A DNA stretch of 64,000 bases from Gambelia wislizenii (GCA_030847615.1 JAUMIR010000001.1:252281187-252345186); one strand, 5' to 3'. Numbered from the stretch's first letter, positions 22,740-32,826 are shown. Program-made: numbers and translations. Notes: generated by a model not told the origin, from the sequence alone.

Positions 22740-23025
22740 GTGGCGACGCTTGCTGGGAAAACCCAGCTGCTTAAACACGCGCGGCGGTGGCTTACAGCTC
22801 CGACCCCCTCTGCTGCGCTCCGTGCCACGATCTCTTTTGGCAGATCTTTTAACTCACCGGGCAGCAGGATCGGGTCTTAAGGAGCTCCCTCCGATTCTCC
22901 CCTGTTTTTAGGGGAGAATTCCGATCTCCCTTGGGTCCCCAAGTTCGATCCTCCTCCTCGCGTGGCTAGACTTCACCGAGCTCCCTCAGTGAAAGTCTAA
23001 GCGCGTCGCCATTGCCAACCGGAAG
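22740..23025 (-). promoter_or_regulatory. CpG-rich L1 promoter block
   Basis: The first about 290 bases of the intact L1 are clearly richer in G+C and CpG than the surroundings. The element opens cttccggttggcaatggcga, which places an ETS-like CCGGAAG (reverse orientation) at +1 to +7 and a YY1-like AATGGCG at about +13. In human L1 a YY1 site near +13 helps set the transcription start, so position and motif are suggestive. A GGTGAGT splice-donor-like word lies near 22860. Promoter function is inferred. Confidence 0.5.
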
Positions 23026-23044
23026 TCTCCAGCACCACATTTCA
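23026..23044 (-). repeat. Target-site duplication, 5' copy (intact L1)
   Basis: Identical over 19 bases to 15842-15860. It immediately precedes the first base of the L1 in its own orientation. Confidence 0.95.
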
Positions 23045-23108
23045 AATAAGCTGATTCTCTTCCTATCAGCTTTCTTCACTGTCCAGCTTTCATAACCATT
23101 CATAGGAA
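23045..23108 (-). pseudogene. Bov-B/RTE LINE fragment, N-terminal side
   Basis: The minus strand reads NGYESWTVKKADRKRISL, joining to FEMWCWRRVLQ across the L1 insertion. The YxxESWTVKKA(D/E)R block is a recognisable part of Bov-B/RTE ORF2. Without the L1 and one duplication copy the frame is continuous over about 38 codons. Confidence 0.88.
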
Positions 23109-23343
23109 TGGGTACACAATTATAGTGCTGTTATTCCACCTTAACTGCCATGGTTCTATGAAATCCTGGGTTTTGCAATTTAGGGAAGAGCATTTAAAAT
23201 TCATTCATTCATTCATTCATCCATCCATTCATTTTCAGCCCAAGCACTCCAGTGCCCCACCAAACTACACCCTCCCCCTGGTTTCCATTGGGCAGAACCA
23301 TGGCAGTTAAATGGAATAATACTTGTATAATTGTGTAGTGTGA
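23109..23343. mobile_element. Foldback MITE interrupted by simple repeat
   Basis: The left arm, acacaattatagtgctgttattcca...ttaactgccatggtt, is mirrored by the right arm, aaccatggcagttaaatggaataatacttgtataattgtgtagtgtg. Unrelated sequence and an (ATTC)n tract sit in the loop. It is related to the palindromic MITE at 39728-39946. Confidence 0.7.
23199..23233 (+). repeat. (ATTC)n microsatellite
   Basis: About eight ATTC/ATCC units lie inside the foldback MITE. Confidence 0.95.
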
Positions 23344-23439
23344 ATGGGTTCCTGCACTGTAGAAAGAGCTGTGAGATTTGTTCTAAGGATCCTTTTTGAG
23401 AAGTTCCCAATATCTACACTGATATAAATTAAAATGCCA

Positions 23440-23655
23440 TTGCAGAATAGTGATTTGAGTGCTGGATTAGGACTTCAGGAGACCAGTGTTCAAATTACCA
23501 CTCAGCCATGGAAGCCCACTGGGTGGTTTTGGGTAAGCCACACTCTCTTAGTCTAAGAGGAAGGCAATGGCAAACCTTCTCTGAATACATTTTGCCAAGA
23601 AGACTCAGCATAGGTTAACCATAATTTGGAGTGAGCTTGAAAGCCACACAACAAA
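23440..23655 (+). mobile_element. Sauria-type SINE
   Basis: It has a degenerate tRNA-like head (gtgatttgagtgctggattagg...agtgttcaaattacc), then actcagccatggaagcccactgggtgg and aagaggaaggcaatggcaaacc. The 3' end, gagcttgaaagccacacaaca, corresponds to the Bov-B-like tail (ACTTGAAGGCACACAAC). This architecture defines Sauria SINEs of squamates. Confidence 0.85.
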
Positions 23656-23716
23656 TGGTTAAATGCAAAGAGTATTCTCAAGCCGTGAATACTTAAATCT
23701 GTGGATACCAAATCAC

Positions 23717-24022
23717 GGAAGGCTCTTCCCCCCCTTCCTGCAGCCTCGCTGGGTGGGGAGGGATTTTCCCCGTGACTCAAAAGTCACAGAGGAGACCCCT
23801 CCCACCCAGCAAGGCTCCCCCTCCCCGTGCAGCTGCGCTAAGCGGTGGGGGGATAAGGTGGCTAGAAAGCTTCCCCCCTCCCAACCAGCCACCTCTGTCG
23901 TTCTGAGTCCGAGATGTAGCTGGCACAGCCCCATCTCGGACTCCTGTGTATAAGACGGCGCCTGACTTTTCAGCTGATTTTACAGGCTGAAAAAGTCATC
24001 TTATATGCCGGAATATATGGTA
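23717..24022 (+). mobile_element. CCATATA/TATAAGACG DNA element, right part
   Basis: The GC-rich core with cagcctcgctgggtgggg and cccagcaaggctcccc is followed by gtataagacggcgcc and an end agtcatcttatatgccggaatatatgg, then TA. It pairs with 14441-14818. The DNA between the two parts is later insertion. Confidence 0.65.
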
Positions 24023-24203
24023 CACATAGCCTGAAGTTAATTTTGTATGAAATTATTTTAAATAATTGTGTGCATGAAACAAAGTTTGTGTACACCGAAC
24101 CATCAGAAAGCAAAAGTGTCAGTATTTCAGCCACCCATGTGGACTATTTTGGATTTTGAAGCATTTCGGATTTTGGAATTCCAGATAAGGGATACTTAAC
24201 CTG
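24023..24203 (+). mobile_element. Tigger-like DNA transposon, right part
   Basis: It runs from cacatagcctgaagttaattttg through gtgtacaccgaaccatcagaaagcaaaa to the inverted end gataagggatacttaacctg. It continues the element begun at 14298-14440 and has no internal transposase. Confidence 0.82.
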
Positions 24204-24399
24204 CATTATGGTGGCATTGATTTGAACACTGGTTAAGGTTAACCAGAGTTACAAAATAATTCACCATTTGAAATCAGCTTGAAATAGTAGAGATGGAAGT
24301 AATATTTGCCATTATTCATTGGAAACCTGGTTGGGAGAAATAACATAGTGATGAGAATTTTGCACAACTCTCACTCTATATTCATAGATTTCAAAGTGT
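24204..24399. other. Intronic sequence, nothing recognised
   Basis: A short unassigned stretch between the Tigger-like end and the repetitive block. Confidence 0.4.
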
Positions 24400-24880
24400 T
24401 TGGGGAATTTTTTCTGCACAAAAACATATATTTAAATGTGTGTGAAAGTGGTTCTTTTCAGTGAAAAAAAAATTGTGCAAAAAACCTGTTTCCAGATAAC
24501 CATGTGTTTTTCTAAGCAAGATTGACTTTTTGCACAAACCCAGTAATGTTGCATAAAAAAAATCCCCAAAAAGTGTTCCACACACCAAAACAGTGTTTGC
24601 AGGGGTTGCACAAAAAAGCAATCTTGTCCAAAAAGGATGGAACTATCTCAAAATTGTGTGAAAAGTGTGTGGGCCTTTTTCCATGCGAAAAACACTGTTT
24701 CCAGACAGCCACATTTTTTCCCCTTCAAGATTGCTGGTTTTGGGGCAAAAAAGTGATCTTGCAAAAAAAAAGTAGCTATCTGAAAACAATGTTTTTTTGT
24801 GTAAAAATCATGTTTTTCATGATTCTCATATAAAAAGCCAAAGTTTATTTTTGCACAGAATGTTTTCCTGAAACACTTAG
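24400..24880. repeat. Degenerate T/A-rich repeat block
   Basis: Loosely periodic words recur on both strands: tttttgcacaaa, gcaagattg/caatcttg, ctgtttccagaca/cctgtttccagata, and aaaacaatgttttt. It resembles a decayed satellite-like or multiply inverted element of about 480 bases. No known family was recognised. Confidence 0.55.
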
Positions 24881-25154
24881 GGATGTGCAAATACTGAGCA
24901 AGAACCGCACATAAATATTTGGTTTTTTTCCCCCACAGCGGGGAGAAAACTAAGAAAACTATTTGTGCTTGAATGGGGAGGTGAAACAGTAAAATACTGA
25001 CAATAGAACAACTCACCACTATGTCAAGAGGGGTAGGTAAAAAGTAAGCAGTAACACCTTTACTTCCAGTTGTTTAACTATGATTGAACAATCACTGGCA
25101 CAGGAGGAAAAAATGTTTTCACATTACTGAAAGAAATACAGTTCTTTTATCTTA

Positions 25155-25707
25155 GGACATTATCACACAAGCCTTCGCATGGCAATCACGTTATTAAAGG
25201 AAACAGGAACATACCAGTTGTAAAACATTTATTATCACACTTCTCTTTATTCGCACAACTATGCTCCTTTGGCAACCCCCTGGTGTAAAAGGTCCCTTTG
25301 CATTTTGGGATGACTGCAGTCATGTGGCATGAGGGGGCCTGATTTTCTTCTTCTCCCTCTCTCTTCCCTCTCCCCCTTGCTATCCCAAAGCAGGCTGACT
25401 CTGTGCTGCTTTGGAATAGCAAGGGGAAGGGGGAAGAGGGTGGGAGAAGAGGAGAATCAGCCCCCCTCATGCCACATGGCTGCAGTCATTCCAGAACTTA
25501 AGTGAAGGGACCTATTGCACCAGGAGCAGCAGCAGAACAATAGTGATACTATTGATGGGGTTTTCCCATCAATTGAAAGGGGTGCAACAGTAATGACTTG
25601 AATGAGAAGCAGCAACAGGATAGCCATGATGTTGTCTGACAAGTACAGACCAAACTCATTACTGTCCCACTGAAATTCTGCTTTAGAAGCCTCATGTGAT
25701 AAAGTCC
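25155..25707. mobile_element. Harbinger-like foldback element with TTA duplication
   Basis: Termini GGACATTATCACACAAGCCTTC and, inverted, GGACTTTATCACATGAGGCTTC agree at 18 of 22 positions. Both are flanked by TTA (25152-25154 and 25708-25710). A large internal palindrome spans about 25303-25495, where gactgcagtcatgtggcatg is mirrored by catgccacatggctgcagtc with pyrimidine- and purine-rich arms between. There is no coding capacity. A three-base TTA target fits PIF/Harbinger, but the family is inferred. Confidence 0.75.
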
Positions 25708-25937
25708 TTAAATAGATAAAAGGAACCTAGACAGTTTCTTTGAATGTCTCCATTTATGATCAGTATTAAAGTGATTTTTGCAGCAGGTGTAATTATTTCA
25801 CATACAAAACAGTACCCTGTTCTGGTCAAGCTTTGAATTCAGAGGAAGAGTGGATGGCAATCGTGGCACCTATTGATAGGGCAGCTGAATGGCAAACAAA
25901 GCAGCATCTTATCTGGTATGGCAGGGACAGGACACTG

Positions 25938-26025
25938 GGTCTCCAGATTTTGCTGAATTATGACTTTCATCAGACCTGTTGGTAAAGGTGCTGGGGCTGA
26001 TGGGAAATCATATCTGGAGAGCCAT
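25938..26025. mobile_element. Small palindromic MITE relic
   Basis: ctccagattttgctgaattatgactttcatcag is mirrored by gctgatgggaaatcatatctggag. Related end pieces occur near 27015-27045, 39585-39630, 41220-41278 and 57190-57245, so it is a common dispersed family. Confidence 0.6.
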
Positions 26026-26117
26026 AGGTTCCTGAGCACAGTTGTAAGACAAGGTCACAGAACTAGAGAAACTATTATGGCATGTACAGCAGGGTCTGGC
26101 TTAATATTATTTGTTAC

Positions 26118-26435
26118 TGTCATATCACTGGCATTCCCAGACTCAGTGACCAGTAGCTTCAGAGTTCAAAACATAAAATGTTTATTGGCACAGTAATCCT
26201 GAAAGCTAACCCTACAGGGCTGTTGCTCAGTATGAAACTTAACTGACGAACAGTATAGCATACAGAAAAGCATATTCCAATCTACAGAATCTGGTGGGCT
26301 ACACAGTCATTGGCTATCCATCACCCTCACTCCCATCTCTCACCATATCAGGATTCAACCTTCTTTTCCCAGAGTTGACCCAGGGGCCATGCTTATCAAA
26401 CCATTCCCAACATAGATAACATACTCCCTTCTACA
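26118..26435 (-). repeat. LTR-like relic
   Basis: Its left part aligns by eye with the LTR at 10167-10611: tgtcatatcac...agtgaccagtagcttcagagttcaaaacataaaatgtttattggcacagta versus tgtcatgtaac...agtggacagtagcttcaggattaaacagtaagctttattgtcacagta. The right end is not defined. Confidence 0.55.
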
Positions 26436-26594
26436 GTTAGGCTACATGTTTATTAAGAAGCACATAAAAAACACAAACACAATTAGCCACAAGGTTACAC
26501 AGTAAAACTGTACTTGGTAGGAAGAGTCCAGGACCAATCCTGACAGTCACTTATTCCTGTTAGTCTTGATTGTATTTCATTAATTATTAACATA

Positions 26595-26772
26595 AAGAAC
26601 TAGTGCCAACTTGGATGGGGAAGTGCCAAGGATTATCAGGTGCTATAGTCTATATTTCAGAAGAGGGATCTGGCAAAGCTGCCTCTGAGTATTCCTTGCC
26701 TAAGAAAACCTATGGAATTCATGGAGTTACCATAAGTCAACAGGCAGCTTGACAGAACACACACACACCTCT
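26595..26772 (+). mobile_element. Sauria-like SINE, diverged
   Basis: Contains gcctctgagtattccttgcctaagaaaacctatg and a tail ggagttaccataagtcaacaggcagcttgacagaacacac, with the order and tail logic of the Bov-B-tailed SINEs. The head is eroded. Confidence 0.6.
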
Positions 26773-27357
26773 ACATTAGAAAAGGCACATCTCATCAGGA
26801 CCTTGGACAGTGCACTGTGAGAAAACTGGCTGGAATGTTCTCACATACTGAAGGAAAGCTGTCACTGCAACAAAACTCAAAGTCCTTTTGACACTGGCCA
26901 GCCTAGCCCTCTGGTTGGGCCCATAGCAATGGCAATGTCTCTTGGGGTCTCCTCCCAATGTTGTCAGATTCCATCTTCCATTTGTCCAAGCCAGCATGGA
27001 TAATGGTCAGTGACACTGGAAGCTGTACTCCAACAACATCTGGAGAGTTAGAAGGCTGAAAAGTGAATTCCTGAAAGTGGATTTTCTGAAAGTGAATCTT
27101 CTGAATCTGAGCAGTTCATTTTTCAGGTCACATTCTCTGGTCTAGACTAGAAGAACTCTGAGTAGGGAATGGTGACAACCTGTCTCGTGTTTTCCTCGGT
27201 GCTGGAATGTAGCTTGAGTCCAAAGAACATGACAGCCAAAAGGCTTAATTATATTTGTCCACATATTCAGGCAGACACACCAACATGAACATTTAACAAT
27301 GAAATTGTCACTATTTTGTTGTGCACCATTTTTCCAAGAGAGCAAACTCTGTGAAGT
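26773..27357. other. Intronic sequence, small MITE end only
   Basis: No coding region. A piece of the palindromic MITE family (tgtactccaacaacatctggag) lies near 27020-27050. Confidence 0.4.
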
Positions 27358-28676
27358 CAAAGGCTTTCATAGCTGGCATCCATAGGTTTTTTGTGTTTTT
27401 TTCTGGGCTGTGAGGCTGTGTTCTAGAAGAGTTTATTACTGATGTTTTGCCTGTATCTATGGCTGGCATCTTCAGAGAATGGTGGCATGTGGATGTGTTG
27501 GGTTTATATACTGTGAGTTCCTGTTGAAGAGGATTAGCATGTAAAGTTGTGTATTCAGTTGTTGGATGTTCAGTTCTTAGGGTGGGAGGATACGCAACAG
27601 GAACTAGCGTCTATTTAGCTCATGGTCCATTGTCTGTTAGGAAGCCCCCTCTCCCTGGAGGAAGTTCATTTGTATGTGTTGAGTTTTTATTTTGGTGTTT
27701 TTCAGGACTGGTAGCCAAACTTTGTTTACTTTTAGGGTTTCCTCTTTCCTGTTGAAGTTGTCCAGATGGTTGTGGATTTCAATAGCTTCCCTATGCAGTC
27801 CGACCTGATAGTTGTTAGCCTGGTCCAGAATTTTAGTGTTTTCAAATAGCATTTTGTGCCCAGGTTGGTTTATAATGTGTTCTGCTATTGCTGATTTTTC
27901 TGGCTGGCCCAGTCTGCAGTGTCTCTCATGTTCTTTGATTCTTGTCTGCGCACTGTGTTTAGTGGTCCCTATGTAAACTTGTCCACAGCTGCATGGTATG
28001 TGGTAAACTCCTGCGGCTGTGAGAGGATGTCTCTTGTCCTTCACTGAGCATAGCATTTCTTGGATTTTTTTGGTTGGTCTGTAGATCGTTTGGAGGTTGT
28101 GTTTCCTCATCAGTTTCCCTATTCTCTCTGTAGCTCCTTTGATGTATGGTAAAAATACCTTCCCTTTCGGTGATTGTTTTTGTGGTTTTTCCTGGGTTTG
28201 GCCACTCTTGCAATGTCTGATCTGGAGTAACCATTAGCCTGTAGAGCCCATTTTAGGTGTTTCAGTTCATCCTCCAGGTAGTGGGGTTCACAGATCCTTT
28301 TTGTGCGGTCTACCAATGTTTTTATTGTGCTTCTTTTTTGTCCCGGGTGATGATTGGAGTTCTTTTGTAGTTATCTGTCCATGTGTGTAGGTTTTCTGTA
28401 TACCTTGTGTCCCAATCATTGGTTTGGTTTTCGGATGACCAGGACATCCAAAAATGGCAGTGTCCCTTCCTTTTCTTTTTCCATCATGAATTGGATGTTC
28501 AGGGGGATGTTGTTCAAATGGTTCAGAAACGTGGTCAAATCTTCTCCATGGCTCCAATGATGAAAGTGTCGTCCACGTATCGGAATCATGTTGTGGTATT
28601 TTCTGGTGCTATTTCCAGGGCTTGCTTTTTGAAGTGTTCCATGTACAACTTTGCTATCATGGGCTCAGACAAATAA
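27358..28676 (-). pseudogene. Penelope-like element: RT end and GIY-YIG domain
   Basis: A 5'-truncated Penelope-like retroelement on the minus strand. Its upstream end reads MIAKLYMEHFKKQALEIAPE, then a catalytic RT box RYVDDTFIIGAMEKI, with YVDD at 28568-28579. An in-frame stop just before FRYVDD and several frame changes break the frame. The last segment, 27637-28110 (157 codons), holds a GIY-YIG endonuclease domain: GVYHIPC (residues 34-40), VYIGTT (45-50), R57 and H61, with a cysteine-rich SCG linker. The 3' flank ctctgaagatgccagccatag and catggatgccagc-type end matches the ends I associate with lizard Penelope elements. In this class the endonuclease nicks DNA for target-primed copying. 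The copy is dead. Confidence 0.9.
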
Positions 28677-31600
28677 ACTCAACTGGCTGATGTCACTATT
28701 AATGTGAGAAAACGATTACACCCAAATAGTGTTTTTAACAGAAAATATATTTTAGAAATGTTAGTAGAGATGCTGAAAATAGTGAAACAGGAATTTTGAA
28801 AAAGGGAATGTTTTCATTTATTACAAGTTTATTCTGTCCCTTCATTTGTGTCACTGAAGAAGGTATTTGCATAACTTTATCCTCACAACAACCCTGTTAG
28901 GAAGGGAGCTTGAAAGTGTATAATGGTCAGTGAGCTTCAAACAGAGATAATATTCTTAATTCTTCCATTGATAGATCAAACTGATATCACTTTTGTTACA
29001 TTATACCCACAGAGTTCCAAGGTGCATAACTTTAGTGCATTGTGCCAAAGGTATTTATTGTTGCAATGCCTGCAATCTACAAGGCATCATTTTGCTAGTG
29101 GAGAGGAAACACTATTGATCGACCGATTGATTTAAATATTTCTATCCTGCCCTATATCATATGATCTTAAGGCTGCATACAAGGAAATCATTATGCTGTT
29201 AGTAACTGGTAGATTTATCATGACAACTCCTGCTGCCAACAAATCAAAGTAGTTAATTTTTCTTAAGACACGACACTCATACAATGGCATATGAGAAACC
29301 TTTTGCAGTTGAACACAAAATGGTGGCCTAATTAGTAGATCACATTTTTTTAAACTGAGATGTATTGATTCTACCACACTTAGGAATGTGTTAATCATCA
29401 CCAGCTCATACTATCACCAGTCAAGATAAAACAAAGATGAAACTAATGAAAGGAACTAATCAAAATTAACCAAGGTTCTAAGTGATACTTTGAAATTATA
29501 AAAAAGAAGAAGGAAGAAAAAAAAAAAAGGAATGTGGCAGCACCTTTAAGACTAACTGGTGTTATTCTAGCATGACCTTTGATGGATATACAGTAAACCC
29601 ATTCCTTCAGATACAGTACAGAGTAATATTAAAGCCTCAGGTATAAAGCATATTTATACAGTTGTGGGAGTAGGATAGAATTTGTAATTATCGAGACATT
29701 TAACAATTCTAAAAAGTCACACCATTTTAGCTCTAATGGAAAAATGCTATGAAACAAAATTTTGAGATATTACAGTTTATATACATCTTCTTAAAAACGA
29801 CCCACTTTTTACAAACAAGAATATATCCAGCATTTGAAGCTTCAGCAAAATATGGAGAAGTACAGCTCTCATTTATTCTTTAAGAAAAATGTATATTCAA
29901 CCAAGTTTTTACACCCACTTTCTCTTATAGGCTCAAAATCTTCTGACCCAGAATCCTCAGTTACACTGGGCTTTATGAACCAAGGAGACAAATAAAACAA
30001 TGTACAAGGACGGGGGAAAACACAGAAGTGTTACCAGTGTCTCTGTTGACATCTTGAAGGCAATTTTCAAGCTCTTTGTGCACAAAGTGGAGGCTTGCTC
30101 ATTAATGGTGGATGGAGCACAAGGATTTTCAACAGAGGCCAGTTGTTCAGGAAATAGCTATCATTTGGCAAATGGCACAGCACACACTTTACATTTCTTG
30201 ATGCAATTGATAATAACCTAAGTTGCAATGTTGGAGCTGCTTGGGCTGCATACACAAATTTCAAGAGAATGAAGAAATTGAAATCTCAACTCATACAATA
30301 CCATAGGTGCATGCGTTTGTACTATTTAGGTAAGTACCTGTATGTGCTATACCTTTTCCCCTTCCTTTTGAATTTGGGTGTTATGTTTGCATTCAAGAGG
30401 TTTTTCCATTCCTAATTCACAAAATTATTGTGTCTCTCTTCCATTGTTATCCCTTGGTTAACCAATATCTTCTTGAATGCTTTTTGTTCTTCATATGCTG
30501 TATTCAGATGAATAACAGATCCAAAAGTAAATGCACACTCCTAGAAAATCACCACCATTTACCTAGATCACAAGGGGGAAGGAAGTCCATTTAAAGCCCC
30601 GATCTTTTCTCCCTGCTAGCACAGGGAATAATGAAAGCCCAGAATTGACATAACATTTCCTATTCATAGTACAGCTGATAGGGTAATGAATTATAATGAT
30701 AATTATGTTACTCACCATTAAAAGATTACTTTAGCAGAAATTGAAAAGCTTTGTAGATGCACGAGAAGCAGGGAGATGGATCACATATTATAACTCTCTG
30801 CTGTACAGCTTTGAACACTAGCATTTTTAGAGCCTGAATCAATTCTATTTCACATCACCTACTCCAGATGAAATGCTTTTTATTTATATCATATATGCTT
30901 AACAGAGATAGCTGTTTGCTCCAGAGAAAGACTGCAGAATATTGGTTGCAGACATCTAAAGGCTAGTTTACATATGAAGTGACCAATGGGTTCACTGGGA
31001 ACCCAGTGTCTGCAAGTTGAGACTCTTGGAGTCTTAACCTGGCTGGCACTGTTTCACATGTGCTTCATGGATATTCACCAGATTCAACCAGATAGAGAAA
31101 TGGGGAGGGGATGCCATGGGTACTTGCCTTGGTAGTGTTGAGGAACATGTAGACAGAAACGGGAGAAGATGCTAAACACTTTTTCACCACACTCCAAGAA
31201 TGCTGGCAAGTCAGACATCCTCTTGCTATACACTTTATAGCAAGTAACTGTTCAGAGTAACTTTAGCAGTTATCAAAACCGTTTGGTGTACACACAAACA
31301 CAAATACATACTTTCAAAATTCATTATTTCATCAGTGCAGGTAGATGCACGAGGAGTGCATCTTGACTGATGCAGACTGCAGGTATTTCACATATACCTG
31401 CTATGGCCAATTCGTTATTTGATGGCCATCCTTCTTGTCATGATCTCTCCATACCTCCATACCTAGGCAGGCTGGGCCTTGGACAACTGGCAAACAGTTT
31501 GTCTCCATGGCTGAGCTCAAAGGCCTCCATAGCCTACAGAGCTCCCCCAACATAGCCTTAGAGAGACTAGACTCACTTCTAGGTCATAATGAGATGGCAC

Positions 31601-32342
31601 AGTAAGTCATTGTGCAAGAAGTCCAGTCCCTTCCCGGTGCTCTCTCTCCATATACACTACACACAGAGAGAAATGATGTGTGCTATCAAACTGCGTGTTT
31701 TATAGTAATTTGCAAACACACCTTGTATATTAATGCTATGAAATGTGAATGAAGGTGGGAGTAGAGGGGAAAGATTATTAAATTCAAGTATTAAGCACTC
31801 CCATTTTGTTGAAATGGCAGGACTGTCTTTACAGGAAGCCAGACTTCCAAGCCCTTCCAAGGTCACAGGTTAGTTTTGTGATAGATGAAGAATGTGTAGG
31901 ACTGGCATGTGGTGCTCCTTATGCACCCTTGGTAAACAGACATTTCCACAAGAGAGTATTCAATCACTATCCCCAGAAGCAAAACAACCTCTAATATAAA
32001 GGGGCTTGTTAATACATACCATCTGCAGCCTCTCCATCAACTTCACAGTAAGTACATGAAGTCAATTAAAAGTATCTAAAAGTTTGATTCACCTGCTTGT
32101 CCCTTTTTCCCAAGTACATCTCTGCTCTTTACACAGAACTGGGTAGAACTGGGAGAAGGGGGAGACAGGCAAAAGCAAATTCTCCAAACAGTTAAGAACA
32201 TGTGTTCACACGTCAACAAGCATAGCAGCAAGATTAAGCAGGACTTTGTCTCAAGGTACAGCAAAAGAGAACACATATATCAATTGAAAGTTTCAGACCC
32301 CAGATCAAAGTCTTGATACTCAGAATAGCAATAGCATAGCAA
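28677..32342. other. Intronic sequence with minor old repeats
   Basis: Old fragments suspected at 28840-28915 (atcctcacaacaaccctgttagg, a motif of ancient L2/MIR-type repeats), 29130-29165 and 29527-29620 (gcagcacctttaagactaac). The rest is unremarkable with no credible coding region. ATTA-rich DNA near 30680-30760 could be conserved but cannot be judged here. Confidence 0.45.
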
Positions 32343-32565
32343 TAGCAATAACATTGATATTTATATACCACTTATCTGTGCCAAAGCACTCCCTAAGCAG
32401 TTTACAGTATGTTCAGCTAATTGCCCCCAACAAGCTGGGTACTCATTTTACTGACCTGTGGAAGGATAGAAGGTTGAGTCAACCTTGGAGCACTCTGGGA
32501 TCGAACTCATAACGTTGTGCCTTGAAGTACTGGCATTTAACCACTGCATTACCAGGGCTCCAGAA
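32343..32565 (-). mobile_element. tRNA-derived SINE, minus strand
   Basis: Reverse complement of the family at 2831-3113. It ends (left) with gatatttatataccacttatc, contains gctaattgcccccaacaagctgggtac, and its head region (right) reads gggatcgaactcataac...ttaaccactgcattaccagggct, so it is near full length. Confidence 0.88.
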
Positions 32566-32594
32566 ATCTAGAGCTTTCTCCAGAGTGTCCCACT

Positions 32595-32826
32595 TTGTTG
32601 TTGTCATGTGTCTTCAAGTCAGCGCTTAGGGAGAACTTTGGCCCTGATAAGTGGTATAGAAATGTAGATAATAAACAAACAAACAAGTAATTTGTTTGTT
32701 TGTTTGTTTTAGTTATTTCCAACTTATGGTGATCCTAAGGTAAACCTATCACAGAGTTTTCTTTGCAAGATTTGTTTGCGGGGGAGTTGCCTTTGTCTTC
32801 CTCTGAGACTGAGGGAGGGGTGACTT
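32595..32826 (-). mobile_element. Sauria-type SINE, twice interrupted
   Basis: It starts ttgttgttgtcatgtgtcttcaagtca and continues as ttatttccaacttatggtgatcctaagg...cttcctctgagactgaggg. A SINE 3' end (32627-32700, tggtatagaaatgtagataataaac) interrupts it, and a solo LTR at 32827-33281 cuts it again. The SINE resumes at 33282 with tgacttgcccaagatcaccc. Confidence 0.8.

Larger units (their letters stand above)
15861..23025 (-). mobile_element. Full-length intact L1 LINE retrotransposon
   Basis: A complete 7165-base L1 on the minus strand, bounded by identical 19-base target-site duplications. Read 5' to 3' it has a 2.0-kb 5' UTR with a CpG-rich first 290 bases, ORF1 (311 codons), a 29-base spacer, ORF2 (1256 codons), a 3' UTR of about 410 bases and a short A tail. 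Both ORFs are uninterrupted and all endonuclease and RT catalytic residues I could check are present. It inserted inside a Bov-B fragment that itself lies in a nest of older DNA elements. The intact frames, perfect duplication and full length make it a recent insertion and a candidate for a retrotransposition-competent element. Activity itself cannot be read from sequence. Confidence 0.96.
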
